From Chitinophaga chungangae (GTDB lineage Bacteria; Bacteroidota; Bacteroidia; Chitinophagales; Chitinophagaceae): a stretch of 64,000 nt of DNA. The stretch spans positions 1,212,737 to 1,276,736 of the forward strand of contig NZ_JAGHKP010000002.1 in NCBI RefSeq assembly GCF_017742215.1, written 5' to 3'. Positions 35,288 through 45,082 of the stretch are shown piece after piece. The position numbers and the translations under genes are program-made. Positions within the stretch are counted from its first letter, which is position 1. Every line of letters starts with the position of its first letter. Below the pieces are notes generated by a model. It had not been told where the DNA came from, ran no database searches, and saw only the letters and a program-made list of their open reading frames with translations.

Positions 35288-35827
35288 TTGGCCATAGACG
35301 TTGTTTTTGCGATCCTAATGGCATTTGCCGTATACCGGGGTTTTTCGCGCGGCCTCATCATAGCGGTGTTTTCGCTGGTGGCCTGCATTTTAGGCCTGGC
35401 GGCCGCGCTGAAACTCTCCGCCGTGCTGGCCGCGTACCTGGAGCAATCGGGCATGCAGGGCCGCTGGTGGCCGGTGCTTTGTTTTATGGCGGTGTTCCTG
35501 GGCGTGGTGATACTGGTAAGACTGGGCGCCGCCGCCCTGGAAAAGATCGTGCAATGGTCCATGCTGGGATGGCTGAACCGCCTGGGCGGCATCCTGTTGT
35601 ATGTGCTGATATTCACGGTGGTATTCAGCGTAATGTTATGGATGGCGAACCAGGTGTACTGGCTGAGCCCTGAAACCAAGCTGCAATCCGCCGTTTATCC
35701 TTATATTGAACCTGTGGGGCCCTGGGTAATGCAAAGAATGGGAAGCGTGATCCCCGTTTTCAAGGATATGTTCGCCGCGCTGGAAGGATTTTTTGAACAC
35801 GCTGCCAGGGAAATACCCGTAAAATAG
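35288..35827 (+). CDS. CvpA family membrane protein
   Basis: A 179-residue inner-membrane protein with four hydrophobic helices (the first RGFSRGLIIAVFSLVACILG, residues 14-33), starting at TTG 35288. CvpA homologues are associated with colicin V production and with envelope stress. Its start lies 9 nt after the YqeY gene, consistent with a gldC-yqeY-cvpA unit. Confidence 0.85.
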   Translation: MAIDVVFAILMAFAVYRGFSRGLIIAVFSLVACILGLAAALKLSAVLAAYLEQSGMQGRWWPVLCFMAVFLGVVILVRLGAAALEKIVQWSMLGWLNRLGGILLYVLIFTVVFSVMLWMANQVYWLSPETKLQSAVYPYIEPVGPWVMQRMGSVIPVFKDMFAALEGFFEHAAREIPVK

Positions 35828-35898
35828 CCTCATCCAGGGGAGTAATTGAATTAAGAAAAAGAATTATTTTAGCGCAAAATTGACTTCAAGCATAGGTA

Positions 35899-36684
35899 AT
35901 GAATTACGAAATCAAAACACAGGGCAAGTTTAAATACATCGAAGAAGGAGAAGGAGAACCGGTGATTTTGCTGCACGGTTTATTCGGCGCCCTGAGTAAT
36001 TTCAGCGGGCTGCTCGAATACTTCAGGCAGTACAACAAAGTGGTGATCCCGATGCTGCCCTTATTTGATCTGAACATCCTGGAAACCTCCGTAAGCGGCC
36101 TCGCCAAATACGTGCACAAATTCATCGAAACCCGCGGTTACAAGAACTATCACCTGATGGGCAACTCCCTCGGAGGGCATGTTGCGCTCGTGTATATCCT
36201 GAAACACCCTGAAGACGTAAAATCCCTCATACTTACCGGCAGCTCCGGCCTGTTCGAGAACGGCATGGGCGAAACCTACCCCAAACGCGGCGACTATGAA
36301 TACATCCGCCGCAAAACCGAGCTTACCTTCTTCGACCCGGCCATGGCCACCAAGGAACTGGTAGACGAAGTGTTCGAGATCACCAGCAACCGCCTGAAAG
36401 TGATCAAGATCATCACTCTTGCCAAATCCGCCATCCGCCACAATCTCGGAGACGAACTGAAAACCATCACAGCGCCCACCTTGCTGATCTGGGGCAATAA
36501 CGACACCGTTACGCCGCCCATGGTGGGCGAAGAGTTCCACCGCCTGATACCTAATTCGGAGCTCCACTTCATCGACAAATGCGGTCATGCCCCCATGATG
36601 GAAGTACCCGCAGAGTTCAACGTCATCATGCACGACTTCCTGAAAAGACTGAACAACAAGGCTGTAGGGGCCAATGCGGGCTAA
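35899..36684 (+). CDS. Alpha/beta hydrolase
   Basis: A 261-residue hydrolase with LLHGLFGALSNF, nucleophile S90 in GNSLGGH, WGNNDTVTPP and the terminal His in KCGHAPMMEVP. The complete triad and cap suggest an esterase or C-C hydrolase. It opens the envelope cluster that runs to 45.6 kb, although a 112-bp gap separates it from the CBS gene. Confidence 0.85.
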   Translation: MNYEIKTQGKFKYIEEGEGEPVILLHGLFGALSNFSGLLEYFRQYNKVVIPMLPLFDLNILETSVSGLAKYVHKFIETRGYKNYHLMGNSLGGHVALVYILKHPEDVKSLILTGSSGLFENGMGETYPKRGDYEYIRRKTELTFFDPAMATKELVDEVFEITSNRLKVIKIITLAKSAIRHNLGDELKTITAPTLLIWGNNDTVTPPMVGEEFHRLIPNSELHFIDKCGHAPMMEVPAEFNVIMHDFLKRLNNKAVGANAG

Positions 36685-36796
36685 CCGTTCATCCCGGCTG
36701 CTGCGCCATTGCTCCGTGTTTATGTAATTTTTAATACTCCCTGTTGGCGGTATTGGAATATTCTTTGCTATTATTGTAACTGAAACACGAACGAAT

Positions 36797-37459
36797 ATGT
36801 TGGCACAGGAACTCATCTCTACCGTTGTGCCGGTACTTCACGCAATGGATACCGGTGCAAAAGCTTTGCGTCTCATGAACGAATTTCACCTGACGCAATT
36901 ACCGCTGGTAGTGGACAATAAATACCTGGGCCTCGTGGAGGAAGACCAGATACTCGATTGGGAAGACCCCGACCTGCTGCTGGAATCGGCCCCCCTCAAC
37001 GCGTTCAAGCCCGCCGTGATGGAAGGCGCCCATTTTTACGAAGCGCTCAAACTTTTTTACGACCTGAAACTCTCCGTACTGCCCGTGATCACCCGGGAGG
37101 GAGAATACCTGGGCCTCATCACGAAAGACAACCTGCTGGCCATTCTCGCCCAATACAACGGCGTAAAGGAGCCCGGCGGCCTGCTGGTACTCGAAGTGGA
37201 GCCCAGGGATTACAGTCTCAGCGAGATCGCCCGCATCGCGGAAAGCAACGAAGTAACCCTTCTCAGCGTCAATACCATCAACAATCCCGGCACCGCCAAA
37301 CTGGAAGTGCTGCTGAAAACCAACCGGCAAGAGATGCAGGGGCTCGTAGCCACGTTCGAGAGATTTAATTACAACATCAAATACATGTTCAGTGAAGAGC
37401 TGGAAGAAGACCTGCTCAAAAAGAACTATGACCTGCTCATGAATTACATCAGCATGTAG
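36797..37459 (+). CDS. CBS domain pair with C-terminal ACT-like domain
   Basis: A 220-residue AcuB-like protein. Two CBS motifs (about 5-58 and 73-123) form an adenosyl-nucleotide-binding module. Residues about 133-205 (beginning LLVLEVEPRDYSLSEIARI) have the alternating strand-helix pattern of an ACT domain. Such proteins sense energy or amino acid state. In many Bacteroidota this gene precedes nadK, as here with one gene between. Confidence 0.8.
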   Translation: MLAQELISTVVPVLHAMDTGAKALRLMNEFHLTQLPLVVDNKYLGLVEEDQILDWEDPDLLLESAPLNAFKPAVMEGAHFYEALKLFYDLKLSVLPVITREGEYLGLITKDNLLAILAQYNGVKEPGGLLVLEVEPRDYSLSEIARIAESNEVTLLSVNTINNPGTAKLEVLLKTNRQEMQGLVATFERFNYNIKYMFSEELEEDLLKKNYDLLMNYISM

Positions 37460-37469
37460 TTTCCGACAA

Positions 37470-38984
37470 ATGTTCCTACGCACTGTTATTTATACGACCG
37501 GCTTCTGGCTGTGCCTGCTGTTTGCGCAGGCCGCACACGGCCAGGCAGGGAATTTACCGCCCGCCGGAGACACAGTGCCCGAGCCCCTCAAGGAAACCGT
37601 GCAGAAGATCATCAAAGACAGCGTTCCCCAACCCGCTCCTGTGCCCGTTATCGGCGCCGTGGCAGACACTGCGTACATCGTGGTGCGCAATATCCTCGTA
37701 TCCGGCAACAAACGCACCCGCACCTCTATCGTGCTGCGCGAGCTGGGCATTCAGTCCGGCGACACCATCCGCCTGCGCAACCTGGCCCAAACCCTCGAAA
37801 CCGACCGCAAACAGCTGCTCAATACTTCCCTTTTCCTCAACGTGGTGGCCAATGTCAAAAATTGGGAAGGCAACCAGGCAGACCTTGCTTTCGACGTGCT
37901 GGAACGCTGGTACCTGCTCGCTTTTCCCATATTCAAGCTGGCAGACCGGAACTTCAACCAGTGGTGGGTCGAGAAAAACCATAGCCTCGACCGTGTGAAC
38001 GTGGGCCTGAAAGTGTTCCAGGACAACCTGACCGGCCGCAACGACGATGTGTACGGCGATGTAACGGTAGGGTATACACAGAAATTCCTGCTGGGCTACA
38101 ACCTGCCTTATATAGACCGGAAGCTCCGCCATGGGGTGGGGTTTGTAGTGTCTTACAGCCGCAACCGCGAAGTGAACTATATTTCCGATTACAACAAACA
38201 GCAATTTTACCGGGAAGACGACTTCCTGCGGCGCCAGTTTTCCGCCAGCGCCACCTACACCTACCGCAAGGCAATTTCCACCAAACACCAGTTTTACATC
38301 GGTTATTACAACGAATCCGTGAACGATACCGTGGCTCGCCTCAACCCCGGTTACCTCGGCGGCGGGCGAACGGACATCCGGTACCTGGAGCTGGGTTACC
38401 GGCTGCAGTTTATCCAGGCAGACAGCTGGCAATACCCGCTGGTAGGGCGTTCGTTTCTCGGGGAAGTGTCGAAAGCGGGCCTGGCGGGCCTCAGCGACCT
38501 CGATTATGTGCGGGTGCGCGTGAAAGCGGCGCGTTACTGGCAGCTGGCGAAAAAAACGTACGGGGCTTTGAGTTTGCTCGGGCAGGGCAAACTGCCTGAT
38601 AAACAGCCTTATATCGGCGTAAGGGCGTTGGGGTATGGTGACGATTATCTCCGCGGCCTGGAATATTACGTGGTGGACGGCACGGCCTTTTTTATCCTGA
38701 AAAGCACGCTGCGCCGGGAATTGCTTAATTTCAAGATACACCTGCCCATCGTGCCCAAAAAGTTCAGCAACCTCCCCATCCGCGTGCTGGCGAAGGCTTA
38801 CGGCGACATGGGTTATGGTTACAGCCGGCAAAGCCTGCATGGCCGCCTGAATAACCGTATGCTGTACACGGCCGGGCTGGGCATCGACGTGGTATCGTTT
38901 TACGACACCTGCGTGCGCTTCGAATACAGTATCAACCAAATGGGAGAAAAAGGACTATTTTTACACGCTAAACTGGATATGTAA
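37470..38984 (+). CDS. BamA/TamA-like outer-membrane protein
   Basis: A 504-residue exported protein: signal peptide (1-24), a linker, one POTRA-like domain (about residues 70-145, IVVRNILVSGNKRTRTSIVLRE) and a C-terminal beta-barrel of about 330 residues with alternating aromatic strands. It is much shorter than BamA (916 aa at 41685). Role in outer-membrane insertion or lipid transport is inferred only. Its stop TAA directly abuts the nadK ATG. Confidence 0.8.
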   Translation: MFLRTVIYTTGFWLCLLFAQAAHGQAGNLPPAGDTVPEPLKETVQKIIKDSVPQPAPVPVIGAVADTAYIVVRNILVSGNKRTRTSIVLRELGIQSGDTIRLRNLAQTLETDRKQLLNTSLFLNVVANVKNWEGNQADLAFDVLERWYLLAFPIFKLADRNFNQWWVEKNHSLDRVNVGLKVFQDNLTGRNDDVYGDVTVGYTQKFLLGYNLPYIDRKLRHGVGFVVSYSRNREVNYISDYNKQQFYREDDFLRRQFSASATYTYRKAISTKHQFYIGYYNESVNDTVARLNPGYLGGGRTDIRYLELGYRLQFIQADSWQYPLVGRSFLGEVSKAGLAGLSDLDYVRVRVKAARYWQLAKKTYGALSLLGQGKLPDKQPYIGVRALGYGDDYLRGLEYYVVDGTAFFILKSTLRRELLNFKIHLPIVPKKFSNLPIRVLAKAYGDMGYGYSRQSLHGRLNNRMLYTAGLGIDVVSFYDTCVRFEYSINQMGEKGLFLHAKLDM

Positions 38985-39875
38985 ATGCATGTAGCCCTTT
39001 ACAGCCGCGGCTTTGTTAAAGAAGACCTGGAAGATATACAACTGTTGCTGGATGAACTGGGCCGCCAGGAGATTATCCCGGTGGTGTATGAGCCTTTTTT
39101 CAAGGAGATCCGCCAGCATATCCGCTTCCCGGCGCAAACCGACACGTTTTCCAAAGCCGAGGACCTGGACGGGCGCATCGAGTTTCTCGTAAGTCTCGGC
39201 GGAGACGGCACGCTGCTCGATACGGTGAGCTTTATCCGCGAAAAAGATATCCCCGTGATGGGCGTGAACTTCGGCAGGCTGGGCTTCCTGGCCAGCATCG
39301 GGCGGCACGAGATACACGAAGTGGTGAACTCGCTGGTGAGCCGAAATTATGTGATAGACAAACGTACCCTGCTTCACCTCGACGCCAGTTCGCCCCTGTT
39401 CGGCGAAGTGCCTTACGCGCTCAACGAATTTACCATTCACAAAAAAGACACCTCCGCGATGGTCAAGATCCATACTTACCTGAACGGGGAGTTCCTGAAT
39501 ACTTATTGGGCGGACGGGCTGATCGTGGCCACGCCCACCGGTTCCACCGGTTATTCCCTCAGCTGCGGCGGCCCCATCGTGTTCCCCGAAGCGGCGAACT
39601 TCGTGATCACGCCCGTAGCCCCGCATAACCTCAACGTGCGGCCCATCGTGGTGCCGGACGACAATGTGATCTCCTTTGAAGTGGAAGGCCGCAGCGACCA
39701 GTTCATCTGCACGCTGGACAGCCGGATGGAAGTGATAGACAACCGCGTGCAGCTGGCCGTGAAAAAAGAGGATTTCAGCATCAACCTGTTGCGGCTGAAC
39801 GAGAGCAATTTCCTTCACAGGCTGAGAAACAAATTGTTATGGGGCATCGATACGCGCAACAACCGTGGTAAATAG
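38985..39875 (+). CDS. nadK: NAD kinase
   Basis: A 296-residue kinase that makes NADP from NAD and ATP. The GGDGT motif lies at residues 72-76, followed by GVNFGRLGFLAS, NEFTIHK (NE motif) and the PTGSTGYSLSCGGP glycine-rich loop. Length and order are normal. It begins at the base after the preceding stop codon. Confidence 0.95.
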   Translation: MHVALYSRGFVKEDLEDIQLLLDELGRQEIIPVVYEPFFKEIRQHIRFPAQTDTFSKAEDLDGRIEFLVSLGGDGTLLDTVSFIREKDIPVMGVNFGRLGFLASIGRHEIHEVVNSLVSRNYVIDKRTLLHLDASSPLFGEVPYALNEFTIHKKDTSAMVKIHTYLNGEFLNTYWADGLIVATPTGSTGYSLSCGGPIVFPEAANFVITPVAPHNLNVRPIVVPDDNVISFEVEGRSDQFICTLDSRMEVIDNRVQLAVKKEDFSINLLRLNESNFLHRLRNKLLWGIDTRNNRGK

Positions 39876-39935
39876 CTTGCCATTACCCCTTTTTTTCATA
39901 CGAAAATGCTTTAATTTACGTTCTTAGTCATATTT

Positions 39936-40799
39936 ATGCTGCTTTCGCGTATCCACTTTAAAGTTATGGGCATCGCCTGCCTGCTGACCGGTTCGCTGCT
40001 GAACAGGGCCGTGGCCCAGCAGGAGCTGAGTTATGTCGGCGAACTGGGCTTCACCGCCGGGGGCGCCCATTATTTCGGCGACCTCAACACACATGCGGGC
40101 CTGCAGGCCGTGAAACCCACGGTGGGCATTTATTACCGCAAATATTTCAACGATTATGTGGGCGCCAGAGCCCAGTTCAGGTACATGAAGCTGGGGTATT
40201 CCGACGTGTACAGCTCCAACAGCTACCAGCAGCGGCGCAACCTGAGCTTCAACACCGATCTGTTCGAGCTGGCCCTGCAGGGGGACTTTAACTTCTTCCG
40301 TTTCGAGCCGGGCAGCCGGGATTACCGGTTCAGCCCGTACCTTACCCTCGGGGCGTCCGTATTCCATTACAATCCCTACGCATTCCTCAACGGCAACAAA
40401 TATTTCCTGCAGCCTATGCATACCGAAGGGCAGGGCACATCCCTGTATCCCGAGCGCAAGCCTTATTCGCTGTTCTCTTACGCCTGGCTGATAGGCGGGG
40501 GGTTGAAATACAGCCTGAACAGCAGGCTGAACCTTGGGCTGGAAGTGCTTTTCCGCTATTCGCAAACCGATTACCTGGACGATGTGAGCACCACCTATGC
40601 CGGCCTGGCCGCCTTCCCGACAAAGAGCGACGGCACCGCAACCGTTGCTTCCGTGCTGCAGGACCGTTCCTATGTGACCGGGCCCGTGCCGATCGGCGAG
40701 GCCGGGAGGCAGCGGGGCAACAGCCGCGACAAAGACCAGTTCGCCACTATCGAACTGACGCTGGGCATCCTTTTCACCTCTTACCGCTGTAAATTCTGA
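39936..40799 (+). CDS. DUF6089 family outer-membrane-type protein
   Basis: A 287-residue exported protein with a signal peptide (about 1-28, ending AVAQ) and a barrel-like sequence opening GELGFTAGGAHYFGDLN, diagnostic of DUF6089. The family is found next to uppS/bamA in many Bacteroidota and its function is unknown. Position suggests a part in outer-membrane assembly. Confidence 0.85.
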   Translation: MLLSRIHFKVMGIACLLTGSLLNRAVAQQELSYVGELGFTAGGAHYFGDLNTHAGLQAVKPTVGIYYRKYFNDYVGARAQFRYMKLGYSDVYSSNSYQQRRNLSFNTDLFELALQGDFNFFRFEPGSRDYRFSPYLTLGASVFHYNPYAFLNGNKYFLQPMHTEGQGTSLYPERKPYSLFSYAWLIGGGLKYSLNSRLNLGLEVLFRYSQTDYLDDVSTTYAGLAAFPTKSDGTATVASVLQDRSYVTGPVPIGEAGRQRGNSRDKDQFATIELTLGILFTSYRCKF

Positions 40800-40893
40800 C
40801 CGGGCTAAAATGCCCTACCAGCCGCCTTTCCCGTTAAAACTACGTTAAAACCACCCCGCAGCCTTGGCCGGAAAGGCCATAAAGTTATTTTTG

Positions 40894-40901
40894 TATCTTT
40901 G
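40894..40901 (+). promoter_or_regulatory. -7 promoter box of uppS
   Basis: TATCTTTG followed by C matches TAnnTTTG, 41 nt before the uppS ATG. No TTTG -33 at the expected distance. Confidence 0.45.
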
Positions 40902-40942
40902 CACACTTTTAGTAAAACTGTATTAACACGCCTGAAATAGTC

Positions 40943-41704
40943 ATGAGTTTGAAGGATCAATTAGACCTGCAACGACTTCCCCGACACATTGCCATCATTA
41001 TGGACGGCAATGGCCGCTGGGCTAAGGAGCGCGGGCAGGACCGGCTCTACGGGCATCATCAGGGAGTGGAAAGTGTGCGGGATATCGTGGAAGGCTGTGC
41101 CGAACTGGGCATCGGCTACCTGACCTTATACGCCTTTTCCACCGAGAACTGGGACCGGCCGGTATACGAAGTGAATGGCATCATGGAGCTGCTGGTGACC
41201 ACGATCCGGAACGAGGTGAGCACCCTCAACAAAAATAATATCCGGCTGCACGTGATCGGGGATATGGCCATGCTGCCCCCGCATTGCCAGCGCGAGCTGG
41301 AGGAAGCCAAAGAAATGACGGCGGCCAACACCGGCCTGGGCCTCGTAATGGCGCTGAGCTACAGCGCCCGCTGGGAGATCCTGCAGGCCGTTCGCAATAT
41401 CGCGAAAGACGCGAAAGACGGGAAACTGAACCCGGACGAAGTGACACCCGAAGTGTGGGAAAAATACCTGTGCACCGCAAAACTGCCCGATCCTGAACTG
41501 ATGATCAGGACGAGCGGCGAACACCGTATAAGCAACTTCCTATTGTACCAACTGGCCTACGCGGAGCTTTATTTCACCAACACCCGCTGGCCTGATTTCC
41601 GCAAAGAGAATCTATACGAAGCCATCTTAAATTATCAAACCAGAGAACGTCGATTCGGCAAAACAAGCGAACAAATACAGCAGAATGAAGAAATTGTTTC
41701 CTAA
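40943..41704 (+). CDS. uppS: Isoprenyl transferase (undecaprenyl diphosphate synthase type)
   Basis: A 253-residue cis-prenyltransferase making the C55 carrier lipid. MDGNGRWAKERG (catalytic D21), YAFSTENWDRP, and the C-terminal IRTSGEHRISNFLLYQLAYAE block are complete; a His replaces the more usual Gly/Glu in the GE(x)RxSNF stretch. It overlaps bamA by 20 bp. Confidence 0.94.
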   Translation: MSLKDQLDLQRLPRHIAIIMDGNGRWAKERGQDRLYGHHQGVESVRDIVEGCAELGIGYLTLYAFSTENWDRPVYEVNGIMELLVTTIRNEVSTLNKNNIRLHVIGDMAMLPPHCQRELEEAKEMTAANTGLGLVMALSYSARWEILQAVRNIAKDAKDGKLNPDEVTPEVWEKYLCTAKLPDPELMIRTSGEHRISNFLLYQLAYAELYFTNTRWPDFRKENLYEAILNYQTRERRFGKTSEQIQQNEEIVS

Positions 41705-44435
41705 AAGCCTACTGGCCGTAGTTTTATGTTGCAGCGCGGGAATATCTGTGCGTGCCCAGCAGCGGGACACCTTGCCCCCGCCGCCTCCCGGAAGGCCGCA
41801 AACGGACATTACGCCGTTTACACTCAGCAGCCCGCAGCAATTCGAAATTGCCGAAATTGCCGTAACCGGTACCGAATTTCTCGATAAATCATTACTGCTT
41901 TCCCTTTCCGGCCTCGCCGTTGGCGATAAAGTCGTGCTGCCGGGAGACCATTTTGCCAAAGCTATCCAGAACCTTTGGGGCCAACGCCTCTTTTCAAACA
42001 TCGCGATCTATATCACTAAAATAGAAGGGAACAAGATCTTCCTGGAAATCGAGCTCGTGGAAAAACCACGCATGTCCAGCTTCACTTTCAAAGGCGTGAA
42101 GAAAACCGAAAGCGACGATTTTATTACCAAGACCGGCCTGCGCAAAGGCCAGGTGATCACCGACGCCATCGAGCAGAACACGCTCGCCGTGGTGAAAAAA
42201 CACTTCGCCGAAAAAGGTTACCGTAACGTTAGCGTGCGCATGGAAGTGAAAAAAGACCCGCCGCCGGCCATCAACTCCGCCACGGTGATCTTTTGGGTAG
42301 ACAAAGGCCACAAAGTGAAAGTGAACGACATTCACATGGTGGGCAACTATGCGCTGGCAGACAATGTGCTGAAGAAAAAAATGAAAGACCCGAAGGAAAC
42401 GCCGCGCTTCACGCTGTATCCTGAAATGGCCGACGCCTGGGTAGACAGCATGGCCACGACGGACGATTACTGGAAAACCAAAAGTTATCTTTCCCCCACC
42501 CGCACCCTGCAGAAACTCAACCCGTATTTCCGCCCTAACTTCTTCGCCAATGCCAAGTTCAACGAAGTGAAATACGACGAAGGGAAGGAAAAACTCATCG
42601 CATATTACAACTCGAAAGGTTTCCGCGACATGCAGATCGTGGAAGACACCCTGTACCCTTCCGCCAAAGGCAATCTCAACATCGAGCTGCGCGTGGACGA
42701 AGGCAGGAAATATTATTTCGGCAACATCATCTGGAGAGGCAATACCATTTACAGCGACACCGTGCTGAGCCGTGGCCTTGGCATCAAAAAAGGCGACGTG
42801 TACAACCTGGAGCTGCTCAACAAACGCCTCGGCAACCCTCCCGGCCCTGAAGGCGGCGACATTGGCTCGCTTTACATGGACGACGGTTATCTTTTCTTCC
42901 AGGTGGAACCTGTGGAGATCGGCATCCGCGGCGATACCATCGACTACGAGATCCGCATCCAGGAAGGCCCGCAGGCAACTATCAAGGATATACGCATCGC
43001 GGGTAACGAAAAAACCAACGAGCACGTGGTGCGCCGTGAGCTGAGGACCCTTCCCGGCGAATGGTTCAGCCGCCAGAACCTGATCAGGTCGCAGCGTGAA
43101 ATTTCACAGCTCGGCTTCTTCAACCCCGAAACCATCGGCATCAACCCCGTGCCCAACATGCAGGAAGGCACGGTAGACATCGACTATAAAGTGGAAGAAC
43201 GCGCAAACGACCAGCTGGAGCTGTCTGCGGGCTGGGGCGGTTACATCGGCCTCACCGGTACGCTCGGCGTAACGTTCAACAACTTCTCCCTCCGTAATAT
43301 TTTCCGGAAAGAAACCTGGGACCCGCTGCCCAGCGGCGACGGCCAGAAGCTGAGCGTGAGGATCTCTTCCAACGGTAAAGCTTACCGCTCTTACAACTTC
43401 TCTTTCACCGAGCCCTGGCTGGGTGGTAAAAAAAGGAATCCGTTCTCCGTAAGTTTTTACAGCACTTACCAGAACCCGAACGCGTTCGCGGAATATTATA
43501 ACCAGCCGGTACCCAATCCCGGCGCGTATTTCAGGGTGCTCGGCGGTTCCGTTTCCCTCGGTAAACAGCTCCGCTGGCCAGACGACTTCTTCTCGCTGAT
43601 GTACACCATCAACTATCAGCGTTACAAACTGAAAGACTTCAATTATTTCGGTTTGGAAGGTTTTGATAACGGCGTGGCGAACAACCTGAGCTTAAGGCTT
43701 ACGCTGGCCCGCTCTTCGGTAGACCAGCAGATCTTCCCGCGCAGCGGCTCCAGCTTCATGCTATACGGGCAATTCACGCCGCCTTATTCCGTTCTTAATC
43801 CTGACAAGGACTACAAAAGCCAGGCGATACAGGAACAGTTCAAATTCATTGAATACCAGAAATACCGCTTGAACGCCGAATGGTACGTGCCGTTGAGCAA
43901 ACCTTCCGGCAGCGATCACAAATCGCTGGTGTTGAAAGTGGCCGCCAAATTCGGTTACCTCGGGCGTTACAACAACCGCACCACGCTGTCTCCCTTCGGC
44001 AGGTTCGAATTGGGCGGCGACGGTTTGAGCAACTTCGCGGTATACGACAGGGACATCATTTCACAACGCGGCTACCCGGTGTATTACACCTCCAATCCGA
44101 AGCTGAACCCGGAAAGCAGCGGTCCCCCTCCGGGATATTCCGGCTTTACCATGTTCAACAAATATGTGGTGGAACTGCGTTATCCATTCAGTCTGAACCC
44201 GAGCTCGACAATTTTCGGCCTGGTGTTCCTGGAAGCGGCGAACGGTTACAGGGACTTCAAGGAATACGATCCCTTCAGGCTGAGACGCTCTGTGGGCGTG
44301 GGCGCCAGGTTCTATCTGCCGATGTTCGGCCTGCTTGGTTTCGACTATGGCATAGGATTGGATAGAATACGACCCGGGGGCGGCCTGAAAGACGCAGCGA
44401 AATTCACATTCATGCTGGGCTTTGAACCGGAATAA
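41685..44435 (+). CDS. bamA: Outer membrane protein assembly factor BamA
   Basis: A 916-residue protein: signal peptide (1-24, ending VRAQ), a Pro-rich segment, five POTRA-type repeats (about 45-480) and a 16-strand barrel (about 490-916) with the conserved EPWLGG segment of strand 6/loop region. BamA inserts barrel proteins into the outer membrane. Its ATG lies inside uppS, so translation is coupled, and two OmpH/Skp chaperone genes follow. Confidence 0.94.
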   Translation: MKKLFPKSLLAVVLCCSAGISVRAQQRDTLPPPPPGRPQTDITPFTLSSPQQFEIAEIAVTGTEFLDKSLLLSLSGLAVGDKVVLPGDHFAKAIQNLWGQRLFSNIAIYITKIEGNKIFLEIELVEKPRMSSFTFKGVKKTESDDFITKTGLRKGQVITDAIEQNTLAVVKKHFAEKGYRNVSVRMEVKKDPPPAINSATVIFWVDKGHKVKVNDIHMVGNYALADNVLKKKMKDPKETPRFTLYPEMADAWVDSMATTDDYWKTKSYLSPTRTLQKLNPYFRPNFFANAKFNEVKYDEGKEKLIAYYNSKGFRDMQIVEDTLYPSAKGNLNIELRVDEGRKYYFGNIIWRGNTIYSDTVLSRGLGIKKGDVYNLELLNKRLGNPPGPEGGDIGSLYMDDGYLFFQVEPVEIGIRGDTIDYEIRIQEGPQATIKDIRIAGNEKTNEHVVRRELRTLPGEWFSRQNLIRSQREISQLGFFNPETIGINPVPNMQEGTVDIDYKVEERANDQLELSAGWGGYIGLTGTLGVTFNNFSLRNIFRKETWDPLPSGDGQKLSVRISSNGKAYRSYNFSFTEPWLGGKKRNPFSVSFYSTYQNPNAFAEYYNQPVPNPGAYFRVLGGSVSLGKQLRWPDDFFSLMYTINYQRYKLKDFNYFGLEGFDNGVANNLSLRLTLARSSVDQQIFPRSGSSFMLYGQFTPPYSVLNPDKDYKSQAIQEQFKFIEYQKYRLNAEWYVPLSKPSGSDHKSLVLKVAAKFGYLGRYNNRTTLSPFGRFELGGDGLSNFAVYDRDIISQRGYPVYYTSNPKLNPESSGPPPGYSGFTMFNKYVVELRYPFSLNPSSTIFGLVFLEAANGYRDFKEYDPFRLRRSVGVGARFYLPMFGLLGFDYGIGLDRIRPGGGLKDAAKFTFMLGFEPE

Positions 44436-44500
44436 AATATTTATTATATATTGCGAAGCCTGATTGCAAAGCAAAACCTTATTCTCAAAAACTAGTACAG

Positions 44501-45019
44501 ATGAAAAAGTTATTCATTACCGCGGCTTTAGTACTGGGCACCGTGTTTGGCGCCCTGGCTCAGCGTTACTGCGTGATCGATACGAAATACATACTGGAAA
44601 GCATTCCCGATTATAAAGACGCGCAGAAAAAACTGGACGCCGTGGCGGAACAATGGCAGAAAGAGATCGACGCGAAATTCCAGGAGGTGGACAAGATGTA
44701 CAAATCGTACCAGGCCGAACAGGTAATGCTCACCGACGATCTGAAACGTAAACGGGAAGACGAGATCATTGCGCGTGAAAAAGAAGCGAAAGACCTGCAG
44801 AAACAACGTTTCGGCTACGAAGGCGACCTGTTCAAAAAAAGAGAGGAACTGGTGAAACCGATCCAGGACAAAATATACAATGCTGTGCAGAAGCTGGCAG
44901 CCACCAGGATGTACGATTTCGTGCTGGACAAGTCCGGCGGCATCACCGTCATCTTTTCCGATCCTAAACTGGACAAAAGCGAAGAAATACTGACATCCCT
45001 GGGGGTGAAGAAGCAGTAG
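44501..45019 (+). CDS. OmpH/Skp family periplasmic chaperone (first copy)
   Basis: A 172-residue exported protein with a signal peptide ending ALAQ, then a beta strand (RYCVIDTKYILESIPDYK), a long charged helical hairpin (about 40-130) and a second beta strand region (YDFVLDKSGGITVIF). This is the tentacle architecture of Skp, which shields unfolded barrel proteins. It directly follows bamA. Confidence 0.9.
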   Translation: MKKLFITAALVLGTVFGALAQRYCVIDTKYILESIPDYKDAQKKLDAVAEQWQKEIDAKFQEVDKMYKSYQAEQVMLTDDLKRKREDEIIAREKEAKDLQKQRFGYEGDLFKKREELVKPIQDKIYNAVQKLAATRMYDFVLDKSGGITVIFSDPKLDKSEEILTSLGVKKQ

Positions 45020-45082
45020 TCCTTATACTTTGACCTATAACTATTTTAAAATTTCTTTTAAACTCAGAACAACATCATCATC

